Shown here piece by piece: positions 45,108-56,867 of a stretch of 64,000 nucleotides of DNA. Under the pieces are notes generated by a model. It saw nothing but the letters and a program-made list of their open reading frames with translations, searched no databases and was not told the DNA's origin. The position numbers and the translations under genes were made by a program. Source of the DNA: Gammaproteobacteria bacterium (GTDB lineage: Bacteria > Pseudomonadota > Gammaproteobacteria > UBA6429 > Thiohalophilaceae); the NCBI GenBank assembly GCA_029880855.1, contig JAOUNS010000012.1, forward strand, positions 1 to 64,000, in the 5' to 3' direction. The first letter of the stretch is position 1, and every line of letters begins with the position of its first letter.

Positions 45108-46556
45108 TTAGGCCGTGATGGCAGCCAAACAAAGTGCCATCAGCGCACCGGGAAAGAGTCCCAGTCCCAAAACAGCCAGGCTGTTGGTGGAAATGGCCAG
45201 GCGCATGTCCAAATCAGCCTCAACCGGTTGTGTATTTTCCGGTTGGTCGAAGTACATCAGTTTGATAATGCGTAAATAATAGAAAGCGCCAATGATGGAG
45301 AATACAACCGACAGGATAGCCAGCCAGATCAGCCCACCTGACGAAACAACCTCTTTCAGGACAGATAATTTGGCCCAGAAGCCAAGGAATGGCGGTACAC
45401 CGGCCATGGAGAACATCAAAATCAGCATCATCAGGGCAAACCAGGGACTGCGTTCATTCAGCCCTTTGTAATCGTTCAGGTTGTCTGCCTCAAAACCCCG
45501 TCGACTCAGCAGGATGATCATACCGAAACCGCCAAGTGACATCAGCGCATAGGCCAGGGCATAGAACATGGAGGCGGCAAAACCGCTCTCCTTGCCGGTC
45601 AGCACGCCCAGCATGAGGAAACCGATGTGGGAAATGGCAGAATATGCCAGCATGCGTTTCAGGTTCATTTGGGCGATAGCGATAATATTACCGACCGCCA
45701 TGGAGGAAATGGCCAGAATAATCAAAATACTCTGCCATTGACCTTGCAATGAAATCAAACCGTCCACCAATAACCGCATGAGCATGGCAAAGGCGGCAAT
45801 CTTGGGAGCGCTGGCGATATACACTGTCACCGATGTCGGCGCACCGTGATAAACATCGGGTACCCACATATGGAACGGTACAGCGCCCAGCTTAAAGGCC
45901 ACGCCGACAATCAGGAAAACCATCCCAAACACGAAAATCATCTTGTTGGAGGCGGCGGCAGCGGCGGCGGCCTTGGTACTGATTTGCGCCAGATCCAGTG
46001 AGCCGGTTACACCATAGATCATGGACATGCCATAGAGCAGCATACCGGAGGCAATCGCGCCCAGAATAAAGTATTTCATGGCGGACTCGGACGCATTCAC
46101 CGAATCCCGTTGCATGGCGACCATTGCATACAGCGAGAGGGACAATAATTCCAGCCCCATGTAGAGGGTCAGGAAGTTATGGGCGGAGATCAGCACCATC
46201 ATACCCAACACACCAAACAGCCCCAGCACATAAAACTCGCCCTTGAAGATGTCACGTTGCCGCAGGTAGTCCTTGGAATAGATGAAGACCATAAAGATGG
46301 CGAGATAGACACCAAGCTTCAGGACATCACCCATGGCATCACGTACAAAGGTGTTATTGAAGGCAAAACCGGTTTTCTGGGTAAAGCTGGTCAGGGTCAG
46401 AACAAACAGCACGGCCAGCGAGAGTAGAGACAAGGTATATGTGACCACCCTGTTCTCCTGTTTCACGAACAGGTCCACCACCAGGATCAAACAGGCAAGA
46501 CACAGAAGGGTTATTTCCGGTGTGGCAAGCGCGATATTGGGCAATTCATATTTCAT
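45108..46556 (-). CDS. nuoN: NADH-quinone oxidoreductase subunit N
   Basis: This 482-residue antiporter-like membrane subunit of complex I has 14 helices. It contains the conserved lysines and LKRMLAYSAISHIGFLMLG, typical of NuoN. It is the last gene of the nuoA-N operon; 19 bp separate it from nuoM. Confidence 0.96.
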   Translation of the reverse strand: MKYELPNIALATPEITLLCLACLILVVDLFVKQENRVVTYTLSLLSLAVLFVLTLTSFTQKTGFAFNNTFVRDAMGDVLKLGVYLAIFMVFIYSKDYLRQRDIFKGEFYVLGLFGVLGMMVLISAHNFLTLYMGLELLSLSLYAMVAMQRDSVNASESAMKYFILGAIASGMLLYGMSMIYGVTGSLDLAQISTKAAAAAAASNKMIFVFGMVFLIVGVAFKLGAVPFHMWVPDVYHGAPTSVTVYIASAPKIAAFAMLMRLLVDGLISLQGQWQSILIILAISSMAVGNIIAIAQMNLKRMLAYSAISHIGFLMLGVLTGKESGFAASMFYALAYALMSLGGFGMIILLSRRGFEADNLNDYKGLNERSPWFALMMLILMFSMAGVPPFLGFWAKLSVLKEVVSSGGLIWLAILSVVFSIIGAFYYLRIIKLMYFDQPENTQPVEADLDMRLAISTNSLAVLGLGLFPGALMALCLAAITA

Positions 46557-46575
46557 CTGCGAAAACCTTCTCTTC

Positions 46576-48102
46576 TTATAACTTGGTCTGTGTCATGTGG
46601 GTCACCAGATTGGCCACACTGGCGTCCATTACCTCCAGTAAAGGAGCGGGCCAGATACCGAACAGCAGTACCATCGTTGCCAAAACGGCCAGGAACAGGA
46701 ACTCGCGATTATTGATATCCTGCAGTTGGGCGACTTTTTCATGCACGATCTTGCCGAATACCACACGTTTGACCATCCATAACGTATAGGCCGCTCCCAA
46801 TATCAGAGTGGTTGCTGCGAGGAAGGCAAACCAGAAGTTGGCCTTGAAGGCGGCCAGGATCACCATGAACTCCCCGACGAAACCGGAAGTACCGGGCAGA
46901 CCTGAGTTGGCCATACCAAATAACACCATGAAAGCGGCGAAGACCGGCATACTGTTCACCACCCCGCCGTAATCATTAATCATGCGGCTGTGCAGGCGGT
47001 CATACATGACACCCACACAAAGGAATAATGCGCCTGAGATAAAGCCGTGTGACACCATCTGGACGATACCGCCTTCAATACCCATGGCGGCGCCGGCGTA
47101 GCTGCCGGTGGATTTATGAATATTCCAGGCGATAAAAAAGCCCAGGGTCACAAACCCCATGTGCGAAATGGATGAATAGGCGATCAGTTTCTTCATGTCC
47201 TGCTGCACCAGCGCCACAAAACCGATGTAGACGACAGCGATCAGGGACAGAGTGATCATCAACCAGTCCAGATGCTGACTGGCATCCGGTGTAATCGGCA
47301 AGGAGAAACGCAGAAAACCATAGGCCCCCAGCTTCAACATGATCGCCGCCAGAATCACAGAACCACCGGTCGGTGCTTCCACGTGGGCATCCGGCAACCA
47401 GGTATGTACCGGCCACATGGGCACCTTCACGGCAAAGGCCAGCAGGAAGGCGATAAAGACCAGGATCTGTGCATCCAGTCCGAATTTGTACTTGTGGAAT
47501 TCCAGGATCTCAAAGCTGCCGGTCTTGAAATAGAGATACAGCAAGGCGATCAACATAAAGACCGAGCCGAAGAAGGTGTACAGGAAGAACTTGATGGTGG
47601 CGTAAACCCGGTTTGGCCCACCCCAGATCCCGATGATAATAAACATGGGGATCAACATGGCTTCCCAGAACACATAGAACAATGCGGCGTCCAGTGCGGC
47701 AAATACACCGTTCATCAACCCTTCCATGATCAGGAAGGCCGCCATGTACTGTGACTGGCGATATTTAATCACTTCCCAACCGGCAATCACGACGATCACG
47801 GTGATAAAGGTGGTTAACAGGATCAGGGGCATGGAGATACCGTCCACACCCAGGTGATAGTAGATATTAAACGCCGCTATCCAGGGTCTGCCCGGCGTAT
47901 GCTCCACAAACTGCATCGCGGCGGTGCCAATCTGAAAATCGGAATATAACGGTATGGAGATGATAAAGGTCAGAACCGCAAACAACAGGGAAATAATCCT
48001 GGTTTGCATCGGGGCTGATTCTTTGGCAGTCGCAAGGACGACTATCCCACCCACTATAGGCAGCCAGATTACAAGGCTAAGTAATGGCAAATCAGCAAAC
48101 AT
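46576..48102 (-). CDS. nuoM: NADH-quinone oxidoreductase subunit M
   Basis: The 508-residue antiporter-like subunit of complex I carries MWPVHTWLPDAHVEAPTGGSV and MKKLIAYSSISHMGFVTLG, both part of the proton-pumping half-channels. The Glu of FYVFWEAMLIPM is the conserved membrane glutamate. It is 18 bp after nuoL. Confidence 0.97.
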   Translation of the reverse strand: MFADLPLLSLVIWLPIVGGIVVLATAKESAPMQTRIISLLFAVLTFIISIPLYSDFQIGTAAMQFVEHTPGRPWIAAFNIYYHLGVDGISMPLILLTTFITVIVVIAGWEVIKYRQSQYMAAFLIMEGLMNGVFAALDAALFYVFWEAMLIPMFIIIGIWGGPNRVYATIKFFLYTFFGSVFMLIALLYLYFKTGSFEILEFHKYKFGLDAQILVFIAFLLAFAVKVPMWPVHTWLPDAHVEAPTGGSVILAAIMLKLGAYGFLRFSLPITPDASQHLDWLMITLSLIAVVYIGFVALVQQDMKKLIAYSSISHMGFVTLGFFIAWNIHKSTGSYAGAAMGIEGGIVQMVSHGFISGALFLCVGVMYDRLHSRMINDYGGVVNSMPVFAAFMVLFGMANSGLPGTSGFVGEFMVILAAFKANFWFAFLAATTLILGAAYTLWMVKRVVFGKIVHEKVAQLQDINNREFLFLAVLATMVLLFGIWPAPLLEVMDASVANLVTHMTQTKL

Positions 48103-48120
48103 GCAACAGTACCCTTATTT

Positions 48121-50094
48121 TTAATTCTTTAATGGTAAAACAAACAGACCAAGCAGCAATAACAGGCCGATAATCATGGCGAACGCATAGTGATAGAGAT
48201 AGCCTGACTGGACGTGGCGGACAAAACCGGAGAACAGCGCCACGGATTTGGCTGTGCCATTAATCACCAGACCGTCAATCAGTTTGACATCACCACGTTG
48301 CCACAGGAAACGACCAAGCAGACGGCTGCCACCGGCAAAAACAATTTCATTGAAACGGTCGGCATAGTATTTGTTGTCCAGCACCTTGTGTACGAAGCTG
48401 AGCTTTTGCTGGATCATGGCCGGAATATCCGGACGCTTCATATAGAAGAACCAGGCCGTCCCCACCCCGGCAGCAGCCAGCCAAAACGGCGCAGAAGCAG
48501 GCACATGCAACAACATTCCGACAGCCCCATGGGTCTTGGCCGCCACCTTCGCCAACACATCGTGTTCCGGCAATACCGTAATTGCACCGGCAAAGAAGTT
48601 ACCCAGCGCCATGTCACCGACAAAGATGAAACCGATAATGACCGACGGGACAGCCAGCATGATCAGCGGCACCGTTACCACCCAGGGTGTTTCGTGCAGG
48701 TGTGAGCGGGTGTGCTCGTCCATGCGCTCTTTGCCATGGAAGACCAGGAAGTACATACGGAAACTGTACAGCGCCGTAATGAAGACACCCAACAGCACCG
48801 CAAAATAGGCAAAACCGGAACCGGGAATCACCGACTCTCCAACCGCCATAATTATGGAGTCCTTGGAGAAGAACCCGGCAAAACCGGGAGTGCCGATCAA
48901 GGCCAGTGAACCAATCAGGGAGGTGATCCAGGTGATTGGCATGTATTTACGCAACCCGCCCATCTTGCGCATATCCTGTTCGTGGTGCATGGCGATAATC
49001 ACCGAACCGGCTCCCAGGAAGAGCAGCGCCTTGAAAAAGGCATGCGTCATCAGGTGGAAAATACCGGCAGCGTAAGCGGAAACACCCAGGGCCACAGTCA
49101 TATACCCCAGCTGAGACAGGGTTGAATAGGCGACGACACGCTTGATGTCGTTTTGCACCAGCCCCAACAGGCCCATAAACAACGCCGTGATGGAGCCGAT
49201 CACCAGGACAAAGCTCAGTGCGGTTTCAGACAATTCAAACAGTGGTGACATGCGGGCCACCATAAAGATACCGGCCGTCACCATGGTCGCTGCATGAATC
49301 AGGGCTGAGATTGGTGTCGGGCCTTCCATGGAGTCGGGCAGCCAGACATGCAGCGGCACCTGGGCTGATTTACCCATGGCGCCGATAAACAGCAGGATAC
49401 AGATCACCGTCATCACCGACCATTGGTTACCCGGGATGATTTCCATGGTCTTGCCGGAGACTTCGCCGGTCTTGGCGAATACCGTCGCATAATCCAGAGA
49501 ACCGAAATACATCAGTACGGCGCCGATGCCCAGCAGGAAACCAAAGTCTCCCACCCTGTTCACCAGGAAGGCCTTCAGGTTGGCATAAATGGCGGTATCG
49601 CGGTTATACCAGAAACCAATCAATAGATAAGAGACGACGCCCACCGCCTCCCAGCCGAAGAACAGCTGCATGAAGTTGTTGGACATAACCAGCATCAACA
49701 TGGAGAAGGTAAACAGTGAAATGTAGCTGAAGAAGCGCTGATAGCCGGGGTCTTCGTGCATGTAGCCGATGGTGTAGATATGCACCATCAGTGAGACAAA
49801 GGTCACCACAGCCATCATCATGGCGGTGAGTTTGTCGACCATGAAGCCGACTTCAAACCGAATGCCGTCACTCACCAGCCAGGTATAAACTGTCCCGTTA
49901 AACGGCTTGCCACCATCCAGCACCATATACTTAAAGACAATCAGTGACATGATACAGGAGACGGCCACACCCAGGATCGTGACCCAGTGCGCACCGGACC
50001 GACCGATCTTTTTGCCGAACAGTCCGGCGATGATGGCACCGAATAACGGCGCCAGGACTATCCAGATGTAGAGACTATGAATTTTTTCCGGCAT
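48121..50094 (-). CDS. nuoL: NADH-quinone oxidoreductase subunit L
   Basis: This 657-residue antiporter-like subunit has the long C-terminal lateral helix region found only in NuoL. LFFGWEAVGVVSYLLIG contains the key Glu, and VPLHVWLPDSMEGPTPISALIHAATMV follows. It starts 3 bp after nuoK ends. Confidence 0.97.
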   Translation of the reverse strand: MPEKIHSLYIWIVLAPLFGAIIAGLFGKKIGRSGAHWVTILGVAVSCIMSLIVFKYMVLDGGKPFNGTVYTWLVSDGIRFEVGFMVDKLTAMMMAVVTFVSLMVHIYTIGYMHEDPGYQRFFSYISLFTFSMLMLVMSNNFMQLFFGWEAVGVVSYLLIGFWYNRDTAIYANLKAFLVNRVGDFGFLLGIGAVLMYFGSLDYATVFAKTGEVSGKTMEIIPGNQWSVMTVICILLFIGAMGKSAQVPLHVWLPDSMEGPTPISALIHAATMVTAGIFMVARMSPLFELSETALSFVLVIGSITALFMGLLGLVQNDIKRVVAYSTLSQLGYMTVALGVSAYAAGIFHLMTHAFFKALLFLGAGSVIIAMHHEQDMRKMGGLRKYMPITWITSLIGSLALIGTPGFAGFFSKDSIIMAVGESVIPGSGFAYFAVLLGVFITALYSFRMYFLVFHGKERMDEHTRSHLHETPWVVTVPLIMLAVPSVIIGFIFVGDMALGNFFAGAITVLPEHDVLAKVAAKTHGAVGMLLHVPASAPFWLAAAGVGTAWFFYMKRPDIPAMIQQKLSFVHKVLDNKYYADRFNEIVFAGGSRLLGRFLWQRGDVKLIDGLVINGTAKSVALFSGFVRHVQSGYLYHYAFAMIIGLLLLLGLFVLPLKN

Positions 50095-50097
50095 TAC

Positions 50098-50403
50098 TTA
50101 ACCCTTCAATGTATCCAGATCATCGACGTTGATGGTGCGCTTGTTTCGGAACAGCACCACCAGGATCGCCAGACCAATCGCCGCCTCGGCAGCCGCTACC
50201 GTCAGAATAAAGAACACAAACACCTGACCGGCCTGATCGCCAAGATAATGCGAGAAGGCGACAAAGTTCATGTTCACCGCCAGCAGCATCAACTCGATGG
50301 CCATCAACAGGATGATGACGTTTTTCCGGTTGAGGAAAATCCCGGCGATACTCAGACAAAACAGGATTGCCCCAAGAATCAGATAATCAGACAGTGCTAT
50401 CAT
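50098..50403 (-). CDS. nuoK: NADH-quinone oxidoreductase subunit K
   Basis: This 101-residue subunit has three helices. The two buried Glu residues of the family are in [13 protein letters not shown] and [13 protein letters not shown]; they belong to the E-channel of complex I. Confidence 0.96.
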   Translation of the reverse strand: MIALSDYLILGAILFCLSIAGIFLNRKNVIILLMAIELMLLAVNMNFVAFSHYLGDQAGQVFVFFILTVAAAEAAIGLAILVVLFRNKRTINVDDLDTLKG

Positions 50404-50417
50404 TGTTGCCTCGTCCC

Positions 50418-51023
50418 CTATTTCTTTTGCTCGGCCGACATTTTCACCAGCCGCACCCGTTCATTGCGATTAACTGAAATCTGTTGTTCCGGTTTCTGGT
50501 ATTTCGTCCCTTCGCGACGGCGCATGGTCAGGGCAATAGCCGCCACGATGGCCACCAGTAACAGTACCGCAGCAATTTCAAACGGATAGACATAATCGGT
50601 ATATAACACCATGCCCAGTGCCTTGGTGTTATTGTAATCAGCGGCATGGCGGGCCGGTTCAGCAATCTTGTCGAGACCGAAATTGCCCGGTCCGACCACA
50701 TAGATAATCATGCCGACCATCAACAACGCAATCAGGACACCGAACGGCAGGTATCGGATAAAGCCCTCTTTCAGGCGATCCATATTGATGTCCAGCATCA
50801 TTACCACGAACAGGAACAACACCATGACCGCGCCCACATAGACCAGTACCAGCACAATGGCGAGGAACTCGGCCTCCAGCAGCATCCAGAGAACCGCGCT
50901 GGAGAAGAAGGTCAAAACCAGAAACAGGGCGGCGCGAATGGGATTACGCACGGTAATCACCATGGTGGCGCTGATCACCATCATCGCTGCGAATATATAG
51001 AATAAAACTTTCTCAACACCCAT
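50418..51023 (-). CDS. nuoJ: NADH-quinone oxidoreductase subunit J
   Basis: The 201-residue membrane subunit has five helices. [28 protein letters not shown] is the conserved third helix with its pi-bulge, which rearranges during coupling. The C-terminal tail is basic and charged. It lies 24 bp after nuoI. Confidence 0.95.
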   Translation of the reverse strand: MGVEKVLFYIFAAMMVISATMVITVRNPIRAALFLVLTFFSSAVLWMLLEAEFLAIVLVLVYVGAVMVLFLFVVMMLDINMDRLKEGFIRYLPFGVLIALLMVGMIIYVVGPGNFGLDKIAEPARHAADYNNTKALGMVLYTDYVYPFEIAAVLLLVAIVAAIALTMRRREGTKYQKPEQQISVNRNERVRLVKMSAEQKK

Positions 51024-51047
51024 GATTATTCACTTTTTTGTTCTTGC

Positions 51048-51536
51048 CTAGCGGTAGGCGGAATCCTGTTTACGAGCGGCCGCTATCTGCTTTTCATATT
51101 TATCACCCACAGCCAGCAGCTTTTCCTTGGTCATATACAGATCACCGCGCTCCTCGCCGTGATATTCAAATACGTGTGTTTCGACTATCGAATCCACCGG
51201 ACAAGACTCCTCACAATAACCGCAGAAGATGCACTTGGTCAGGTCAATATCGTAACGCGTGGTGCGACGTGTGCCATCTTCACGCATTTCCGATTCAATA
51301 GTAATGGCCAGCGCCGGACAAACCGCTTCACATAACTTGCAGGCGATACAACGCTCTTCCCCGTTGGGATACCGGCGCAAGGCATGCAGGCCGCGAAACC
51401 GGTTGGAGATCGGCGTCTTGTCTTCCGGATACTGCAGGGTCACTTTGCGTGAAAACAGGTAACGACCCGTGAGGCGCAAGCCACGGATCAGTTCCAGCAA
51501 CATCAGACCTTTAAAATAACGTACTATGCTGTTCAT
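51048..51536 (-). CDS. nuoI: NADH-quinone oxidoreductase subunit I
   Basis: This 162-residue peripheral subunit binds iron-sulfur clusters N6a and N6b through two CxxCxxCxxxC motifs: [12 protein letters not shown] and [12 protein letters not shown]. An N-terminal amphipathic part ([20 protein letters not shown]) attaches it to the membrane arm. Confidence 0.97.
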   Translation of the reverse strand: MNSIVRYFKGLMLLELIRGLRLTGRYLFSRKVTLQYPEDKTPISNRFRGLHALRRYPNGEERCIACKLCEAVCPALAITIESEMREDGTRRTTRYDIDLTKCIFCGYCEESCPVDSIVETHVFEYHGEERGDLYMTKEKLLAVGDKYEKQIAAARKQDSAYR

Positions 51537-51554
51537 CGTGCATTCTCTCCGGCC

Positions 51555-52655
51555 TTATGCCGCACTCCACCAGGGTGGAACATTACCCAGGATCATCAGT
51601 CCCAACACCAGTAACCAGATGATGGTGATCGGGATAAACACCTTCCATCCCAGGCGCATGATCTGGTCATAACGATATCGGGGGAACGTCGCCCTGAACC
51701 ACAGGAAGCAGAACAGGAAAAACGACATCTTGATCAATAACCAGTGGATCCCCCCGCCGAGTACCGCCCCCAATACAGGCACGGCAAAGACGGCTTCAGG
51801 CAACCCCTGGAATGGTGACAACCAGCCGCCGAGAAACATAATGGCGGCCAGTGCTGCAATCAAAATCATGTTGGCGTATTCCGCCAGGAAGAAGACCGCG
51901 AAGGCCATCCCGGAATATTCCACGTGGAAACCGGCGACAATTTCCGACTCGCCTTCCGCCACGTCAAACGGTGCACGGTTGGTTTCAGCCACACCGGAGA
52001 TAAAGTAGATCAAAAACAGCGGCAACAACGGTAACCAGTACCAGTGAAAAATACTACCGGACTGGCCTTTGACAATTTCACCCAGATTCAGACTGCCGGC
52101 CGCCATCAGCACGCCCACCAGTGCAAAACCCATGGCAATTTCATAGGCGACGATCTGCGCACCAATACGCATGGCGCCCAACAAGGCATATTTGGAGTTG
52201 GAGGCCCAGCCCGCAATGATCACACCGTAGACGCCCAGTGAAGTCACGGCCAGAACATAAAGCAAACCGGCATTGATATCCGCCAGCACCATACCATCGT
52301 TAAAGGGGATTACCGCCCAGACCGCCAGCGCCGGTGCGATGGACAGGATTGGACTGATCAGGAACAGATACTTGTTGGAGCCGGTCGGGATGATGATTTC
52401 CTTGAACATCAGCTTGACGGCATCGGCGATGGGTTGTAACCAGCCACGCGGCCCGACACGGTTGGGGCCCAAACGGGACTGCATATACCCGATAATTTTG
52501 CGCTCGGCAAAAGTCAGGTAAGCCACACACACCATCAGCGGCGCCATCAGCGCCACGATCTTCACCAGGGTCATGAAGGTTATTTGCACCCCCAGCGGCC
52601 AGGACTCGTAGATGGCAACCAGCCAATTGATAAAGTTGAAAAACCAGTCAAACAT
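51555..52655 (-). CDS. nuoH: NADH-quinone oxidoreductase subunit H
   Basis: The 366-residue membrane subunit forms the quinone chamber. [21 protein letters not shown] and the acidic loop [20 protein letters not shown] are conserved, including the residues near the quinone entry. It is 18 bp after nuoG. Confidence 0.97.
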   Translation of the reverse strand: MFDWFFNFINWLVAIYESWPLGVQITFMTLVKIVALMAPLMVCVAYLTFAERKIIGYMQSRLGPNRVGPRGWLQPIADAVKLMFKEIIIPTGSNKYLFLISPILSIAPALAVWAVIPFNDGMVLADINAGLLYVLAVTSLGVYGVIIAGWASNSKYALLGAMRIGAQIVAYEIAMGFALVGVLMAAGSLNLGEIVKGQSGSIFHWYWLPLLPLFLIYFISGVAETNRAPFDVAEGESEIVAGFHVEYSGMAFAVFFLAEYANMILIAALAAIMFLGGWLSPFQGLPEAVFAVPVLGAVLGGGIHWLLIKMSFFLFCFLWFRATFPRYRYDQIMRLGWKVFIPITIIWLLVLGLMILGNVPPWWSAA

Positions 52656-52673
52656 TGTAATTTGTTCTCATTA

Positions 52674-55049
52674 TTAGCTCTTGCTCAGCTCAACAGGGCC
52701 ATAACTGATACCCAGTTGCTCACTCCCGGCCACACCTGTCGCCACCATGACACAGTGATCCGGTATGGATTCGTTCTGTACGATAGGCATGGTTGCCTTT
52801 GCCGATTGCTGAGTCACCATGCCCTGTGCCTCATTACCCAGCTTGGTGGTTTGCAAGGTGGCACTGTTAATATGCAGTGCGATACCCACGGCATCACGGG
52901 TGTTCTGCAACGGCGCTGCACGGCGCGTCAGACTGTCAACCGCATAGATTGGCAAATAGCCGATGCGGATCATCTGCTGACCGGCTTGCGGCATTTTTAC
53001 TCCGCTGTGCCATTCACTGCGTGCAGCAGCAACAATGCTGGAAGCCTGGTTATGACATTGATCACGCACCTCTTCCGATGACATGTAATCAAAACCACTC
53101 AGCTTGAACAGGTTACCCATCACACGCAGGACCTTCCAGGCGGGACGGCTCTCCGCCTCCGGCTTCACCGCAGCCGGGAAGCTTTGCCACAACCCTTCCA
53201 CGTTGACATAGGTGCCCGGTGTTTCGGTAAAGGCCGACACCGGCAGCAATACATCGGCATAGGACTTCATGGTGTCAGTAACAAAGGCGTTCAGGCAAAC
53301 CACAAAATCTGCAGCCTGCAAATTCTTCACCGCCGCCATCGGATCGGCACAATCAAACTCCGGTTCCACCTGTAACAGCACCATGCCGGTCATGGCCTGG
53401 TTCAGCATTTCCTGTGCATGCAAACCGGGAGCGGTCTTTTCACCGGCGGGACCGCGGTGGGGCAAGCAACCGGACAGATAGGCACCGGTTGAATTGGCGC
53501 CCGGTGACAAATAACCCAGTTTGGCATTGGAATATTGGGCAACCGCATTGGCCAATGCACGAATGACCGACAGTTCAGCCTGTCCCATCGCCTGGGTGCC
53601 GATCAGGACCGCGGCATTGTCTGCCGTTGCCAGATGTTTGGCGATGGTCAGATGACTGTCATGGGGTTCAACATTACTCAACAGTGCAGCCAGTTCCGCC
53701 GGAACCTGGGCGCCGTTCATGGCAGTCAGGGCTTTGCATACAGCGGCCAGCTCTTTCACCATACCAATCGGTGAAGCAACCAGTTGTTCCGCCACCGGGA
53801 AGTTGAATTCATAACCCAGCGCATTGACGAACATGATCTTGCCGCCCTTCAGCGCAGCCTTGCGCAGGCGGTGTGCCACCAAAGGCTGGTCCTTGCGCAC
53901 ATTGGAACCGATCAATAACGCCGCATCCAGATTTTCCAGATCGACGATAGACTGTCCCAGCCAGGGGAACATGGGTTCCACATCCTGATCGGCAAAGTCT
54001 ATCTGGCGCAGGCGATGATCAATGTTCGGACTGCCCAAACCGCGCAGCAGTTTTTGCAACAGATACATCTCTTCAGTCGTTGCTGAAGAACTACATAGCG
54101 CGCCCAGCTTGTCCGCTCCGCCCACCTGTTTGGCGCGTTGCAGACCTTCCACGGCATAAGCCAGTGCGGTTTCCCAATCCACAGTCCGCCAGCTGTTACC
54201 CTGTTTGATCATGGGTGCGGTCAGGCGCTGTTCGCTGTTGAGGGCGGTATAACTGAAGCGATCCCGATCCGAGAGCCAGGTTTCGTTAATGGATTCATTC
54301 TCACGCGGTAAAACGCGCATCACCTGATTCCGGCGTGTCTCAACAACAATGTTGGAGCCAACACAATCATGGGGAGCAATACTGTTGTGTTGCTGATTTT
54401 CCCAGGGTCGACCGGAATAGCGGTAGGGTTTGGAGGTCAGGGCACCGACCGGACACAGGTCGATCACGTTACCGGACATTTCCGAATCCACCGTGATTTC
54501 CACATAGGTGCCTATCTCGGTGTGTTCACCACGACCGGTGGCGCCCATTTCACGAATCCCGGCAATTTCCTGACCGAAACGCACACAGCGGGTGCAGTGG
54601 ATACAGCGGGTCATGTCGGTGGCGATCAGCGGACCGATATTTTTTTCCCGGACCACACGTTTTTTCTCGGCAAAGCGCGACACATCGCCGCCAAAACCCA
54701 TGGCGATATCCTGTAATTCACATTCACCGCCCTGATCGCAAATCGGGCAATCCAGCGGATGGTTGATCAACAGAAACTCCATGACACTCTTTTGTGCTTC
54801 CAGCGCCATAGGTGAGCGGGTCTGCACCTTCATGCCATCAGTAACCGGGGTGGCGCAGGCCGGCAACGGCTTGGGCGCCTTTTCCACCTCAACCAGGCAC
54901 ATCCGGCAGTTGGCGGCCACGGACAGTTTCTTGTGATAACAGAAGCGTGGAATCGTGATCCCGGCGTTGTCCGCCGCCTCGATCAGCATACTGCCCCGAG
55001 GCACTTCCAGGGTGATCCCATTAATCTCAATGTTTACCGTGTCTGTCAT
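52674..55049 (-). CDS. nuoG: NADH-quinone oxidoreductase subunit G
   Basis: This 791-residue subunit has an N-terminal 2Fe-2S ferredoxin domain (RFCYHKKLSVAANCRMC), a His/Cys-ligated cluster (HPLDCPICDQGGECELQD) and a 4Fe-4S motif (CIHCTRCVRFG), followed by a molybdopterin-oxidoreductase-like domain that no longer binds the cofactor. It feeds electrons from NuoF to NuoI. Confidence 0.96.
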   Translation of the reverse strand: MTDTVNIEINGITLEVPRGSMLIEAADNAGITIPRFCYHKKLSVAANCRMCLVEVEKAPKPLPACATPVTDGMKVQTRSPMALEAQKSVMEFLLINHPLDCPICDQGGECELQDIAMGFGGDVSRFAEKKRVVREKNIGPLIATDMTRCIHCTRCVRFGQEIAGIREMGATGRGEHTEIGTYVEITVDSEMSGNVIDLCPVGALTSKPYRYSGRPWENQQHNSIAPHDCVGSNIVVETRRNQVMRVLPRENESINETWLSDRDRFSYTALNSEQRLTAPMIKQGNSWRTVDWETALAYAVEGLQRAKQVGGADKLGALCSSSATTEEMYLLQKLLRGLGSPNIDHRLRQIDFADQDVEPMFPWLGQSIVDLENLDAALLIGSNVRKDQPLVAHRLRKAALKGGKIMFVNALGYEFNFPVAEQLVASPIGMVKELAAVCKALTAMNGAQVPAELAALLSNVEPHDSHLTIAKHLATADNAAVLIGTQAMGQAELSVIRALANAVAQYSNAKLGYLSPGANSTGAYLSGCLPHRGPAGEKTAPGLHAQEMLNQAMTGMVLLQVEPEFDCADPMAAVKNLQAADFVVCLNAFVTDTMKSYADVLLPVSAFTETPGTYVNVEGLWQSFPAAVKPEAESRPAWKVLRVMGNLFKLSGFDYMSSEEVRDQCHNQASSIVAAARSEWHSGVKMPQAGQQMIRIGYLPIYAVDSLTRRAAPLQNTRDAVGIALHINSATLQTTKLGNEAQGMVTQQSAKATMPIVQNESIPDHCVMVATGVAGSEQLGISYGPVELSKS

Positions 55050-55071
55050 TGTTCTTGTTACACCCTGCTAA

Positions 55072-56337
55072 TCACACCATGCACTTGCCATGGTCAATGT
55101 GATACTGAAACTCTTCTCTGAAATGCTTCAGGAAACTTTGTACCGGCATGGCGGCGGCATCACCCAGTGCACAAATTGTGCGCCCGCCAATTCGGTTGGC
55201 CACGTCATTCAGCAGATCCAGATCTTCCTGCCTGCCGTGTCCGTGCTCAATGCGGTGTACCATCCTGGCCAGCCAACCTGTACCTTCACGGCATGGCGTA
55301 CATTGACCGCAGGATTCCTCGAAATAAAAGTGGGACAGGCGCGCCAGTGTCTTCACCATACAGGTGGTTTCGTCCATCACGATCACCGATCCCGCGCCCA
55401 GCATGGTGCCGGCCTTGGAGAGTGAATCGTAATCCATATCCAGTTCCATCATGATCTTGGCCGGTACCACCGGCACAGATGATCCGCCGGGAATGACAGC
55501 CTTGAGTCGGTGCCCCTTGCGTACGCCGCCGGCCATTTCCAGCAGATCCGCAAACGGTGTGCCCAGCGGTACTTCAAAATTACCCGGTTTGTTCACGTGG
55601 CCGGAGACACAAAACAGCTTGGTGCCGCCATTGTTGGGCTTGCCCAGTTCCAGGAACCACTTGCCGCCCTTCTCCAGGATGACCGGTACGGAAGCCAGAC
55701 TCTCGGTATTATTAATAGTGGTGGGACGGCCATATAAACCGAAACCGGCCGGGAACGGCGGTTTAAACCGGGGCTGGCCTTTCTTGCCTTCGATGGATTC
55801 CAGCAAGGCGGTCTCTTCACCGCAGATATAGGCGCCGGCGCCCAGGTGGGAAGCCAGATCAAAATCGATCCCGGAACCCATGATGTTTTTGCCCAGCAAT
55901 CCGGCCTTGTAGGCCTCTTCCAGCGCCGCTTCAAATCGTTCGTAGGGTTCCCAGAATTCACCGCGGATGTAGTTATAACCGGCAGAGGCGCCGATGCAGT
56001 AACCGGCGATGGCCATGCCTTCAATCAATTGATGCGGGTTATAACGCAGGATATCACGATCCTTGCAGGTACCCGGTTCACCCTCGTCCGAGTTACAGAC
56101 GATGTATTTCTGACCGGGAGCATTACGCGGCATGAAACTCCACTTCAATCCGGTGGGAAAACCGGCGCCACCGCGGCCACGCAGGGCGGAGGTCTTGAGT
56201 TCTTCAATTAATTGTTCGGGCGGTGTTTTGTTTTGCAGGATCTTCTGCCATACCTGATAGCCGCCGACACTCTTGTAACTTTCCAGTGTCCACGGTTTAT
56301 CAAGGTGCATAGTCCTGAAACAAACTTCGTTCGCCAT
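55072..56337 (-). CDS. nuoF: NADH-quinone oxidoreductase subunit F
   Basis: The 421-residue subunit binds NADH and [18 protein letters not shown] is the NADH-binding loop, and [20 protein letters not shown] the FMN site; cluster N3 is held by [12 protein letters not shown] and a later Cys (GRTICALGD). 22 bp separate it from nuoG. Confidence 0.97.
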   Translation of the reverse strand: MANEVCFRTMHLDKPWTLESYKSVGGYQVWQKILQNKTPPEQLIEELKTSALRGRGGAGFPTGLKWSFMPRNAPGQKYIVCNSDEGEPGTCKDRDILRYNPHQLIEGMAIAGYCIGASAGYNYIRGEFWEPYERFEAALEEAYKAGLLGKNIMGSGIDFDLASHLGAGAYICGEETALLESIEGKKGQPRFKPPFPAGFGLYGRPTTINNTESLASVPVILEKGGKWFLELGKPNNGGTKLFCVSGHVNKPGNFEVPLGTPFADLLEMAGGVRKGHRLKAVIPGGSSVPVVPAKIMMELDMDYDSLSKAGTMLGAGSVIVMDETTCMVKTLARLSHFYFEESCGQCTPCREGTGWLARMVHRIEHGHGRQEDLDLLNDVANRIGGRTICALGDAAAMPVQSFLKHFREEFQYHIDHGKCMV

Positions 56338-56354
56338 AATCTTCCGCCTGTCGG

Positions 56355-56867
56355 TTAATCCAAACTGCTGAGTATTTTGTCAATCTTCGCCGGGGTCAGC
56401 TTTTCATGATAGGTGTTGCCGATTTGCGCCACCGGCGCATCTACACAGGCCCCCAGACATTCCACTTCCTTGAGCGTAATACGCCCGTCTTTGGTGGTTT
56501 CACCCAGTTTGATACCCAGCTTGCTCTCCAGATAGGCCACGATCTCATCCGAGGCGCACAACATGCAGGAGATGTTGGTGCAGACGCAGATCTTGTGTCG
56601 CCCTACCGGTTTTAATTCATACATGGAGTAAAAACTGGCTACCTCATAGACAGCAATCGGCGGCATTTCCAGATATTCAGCGACGGCATCCATCAGATCA
56701 TTATTCAGATATCCGCCATTTTGATCCTGGACGATACGCAAGGCCGACATCACAGCAGACTGTTTCTGATCCGCAGGATATTTGGCGACCCAGAGATCAA
56801 TCTCCTGCCTGGATTCGGCTTTGAGCAAATCCAGTTTACTCTCGCGTTTTGTTGACTGAACCATCAT
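56355..56867 (-). CDS. nuoE: NADH-quinone oxidoreductase subunit E
   Basis: This 170-residue thioredoxin-like subunit holds the N1a 2Fe-2S cluster through CTNISCML and [10 protein letters not shown]. The first of two adjacent ATG codons overlaps the nuoD stop codon (ATGA), so translation is probably coupled; the second ATG is equally possible. Confidence 0.95.
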   Translation of the reverse strand: MMVQSTKRESKLDLLKAESRQEIDLWVAKYPADQKQSAVMSALRIVQDQNGGYLNNDLMDAVAEYLEMPPIAVYEVASFYSMYELKPVGRHKICVCTNISCMLCASDEIVAYLESKLGIKLGETTKDGRITLKEVECLGACVDAPVAQIGNTYHEKLTPAKIDKILSSLD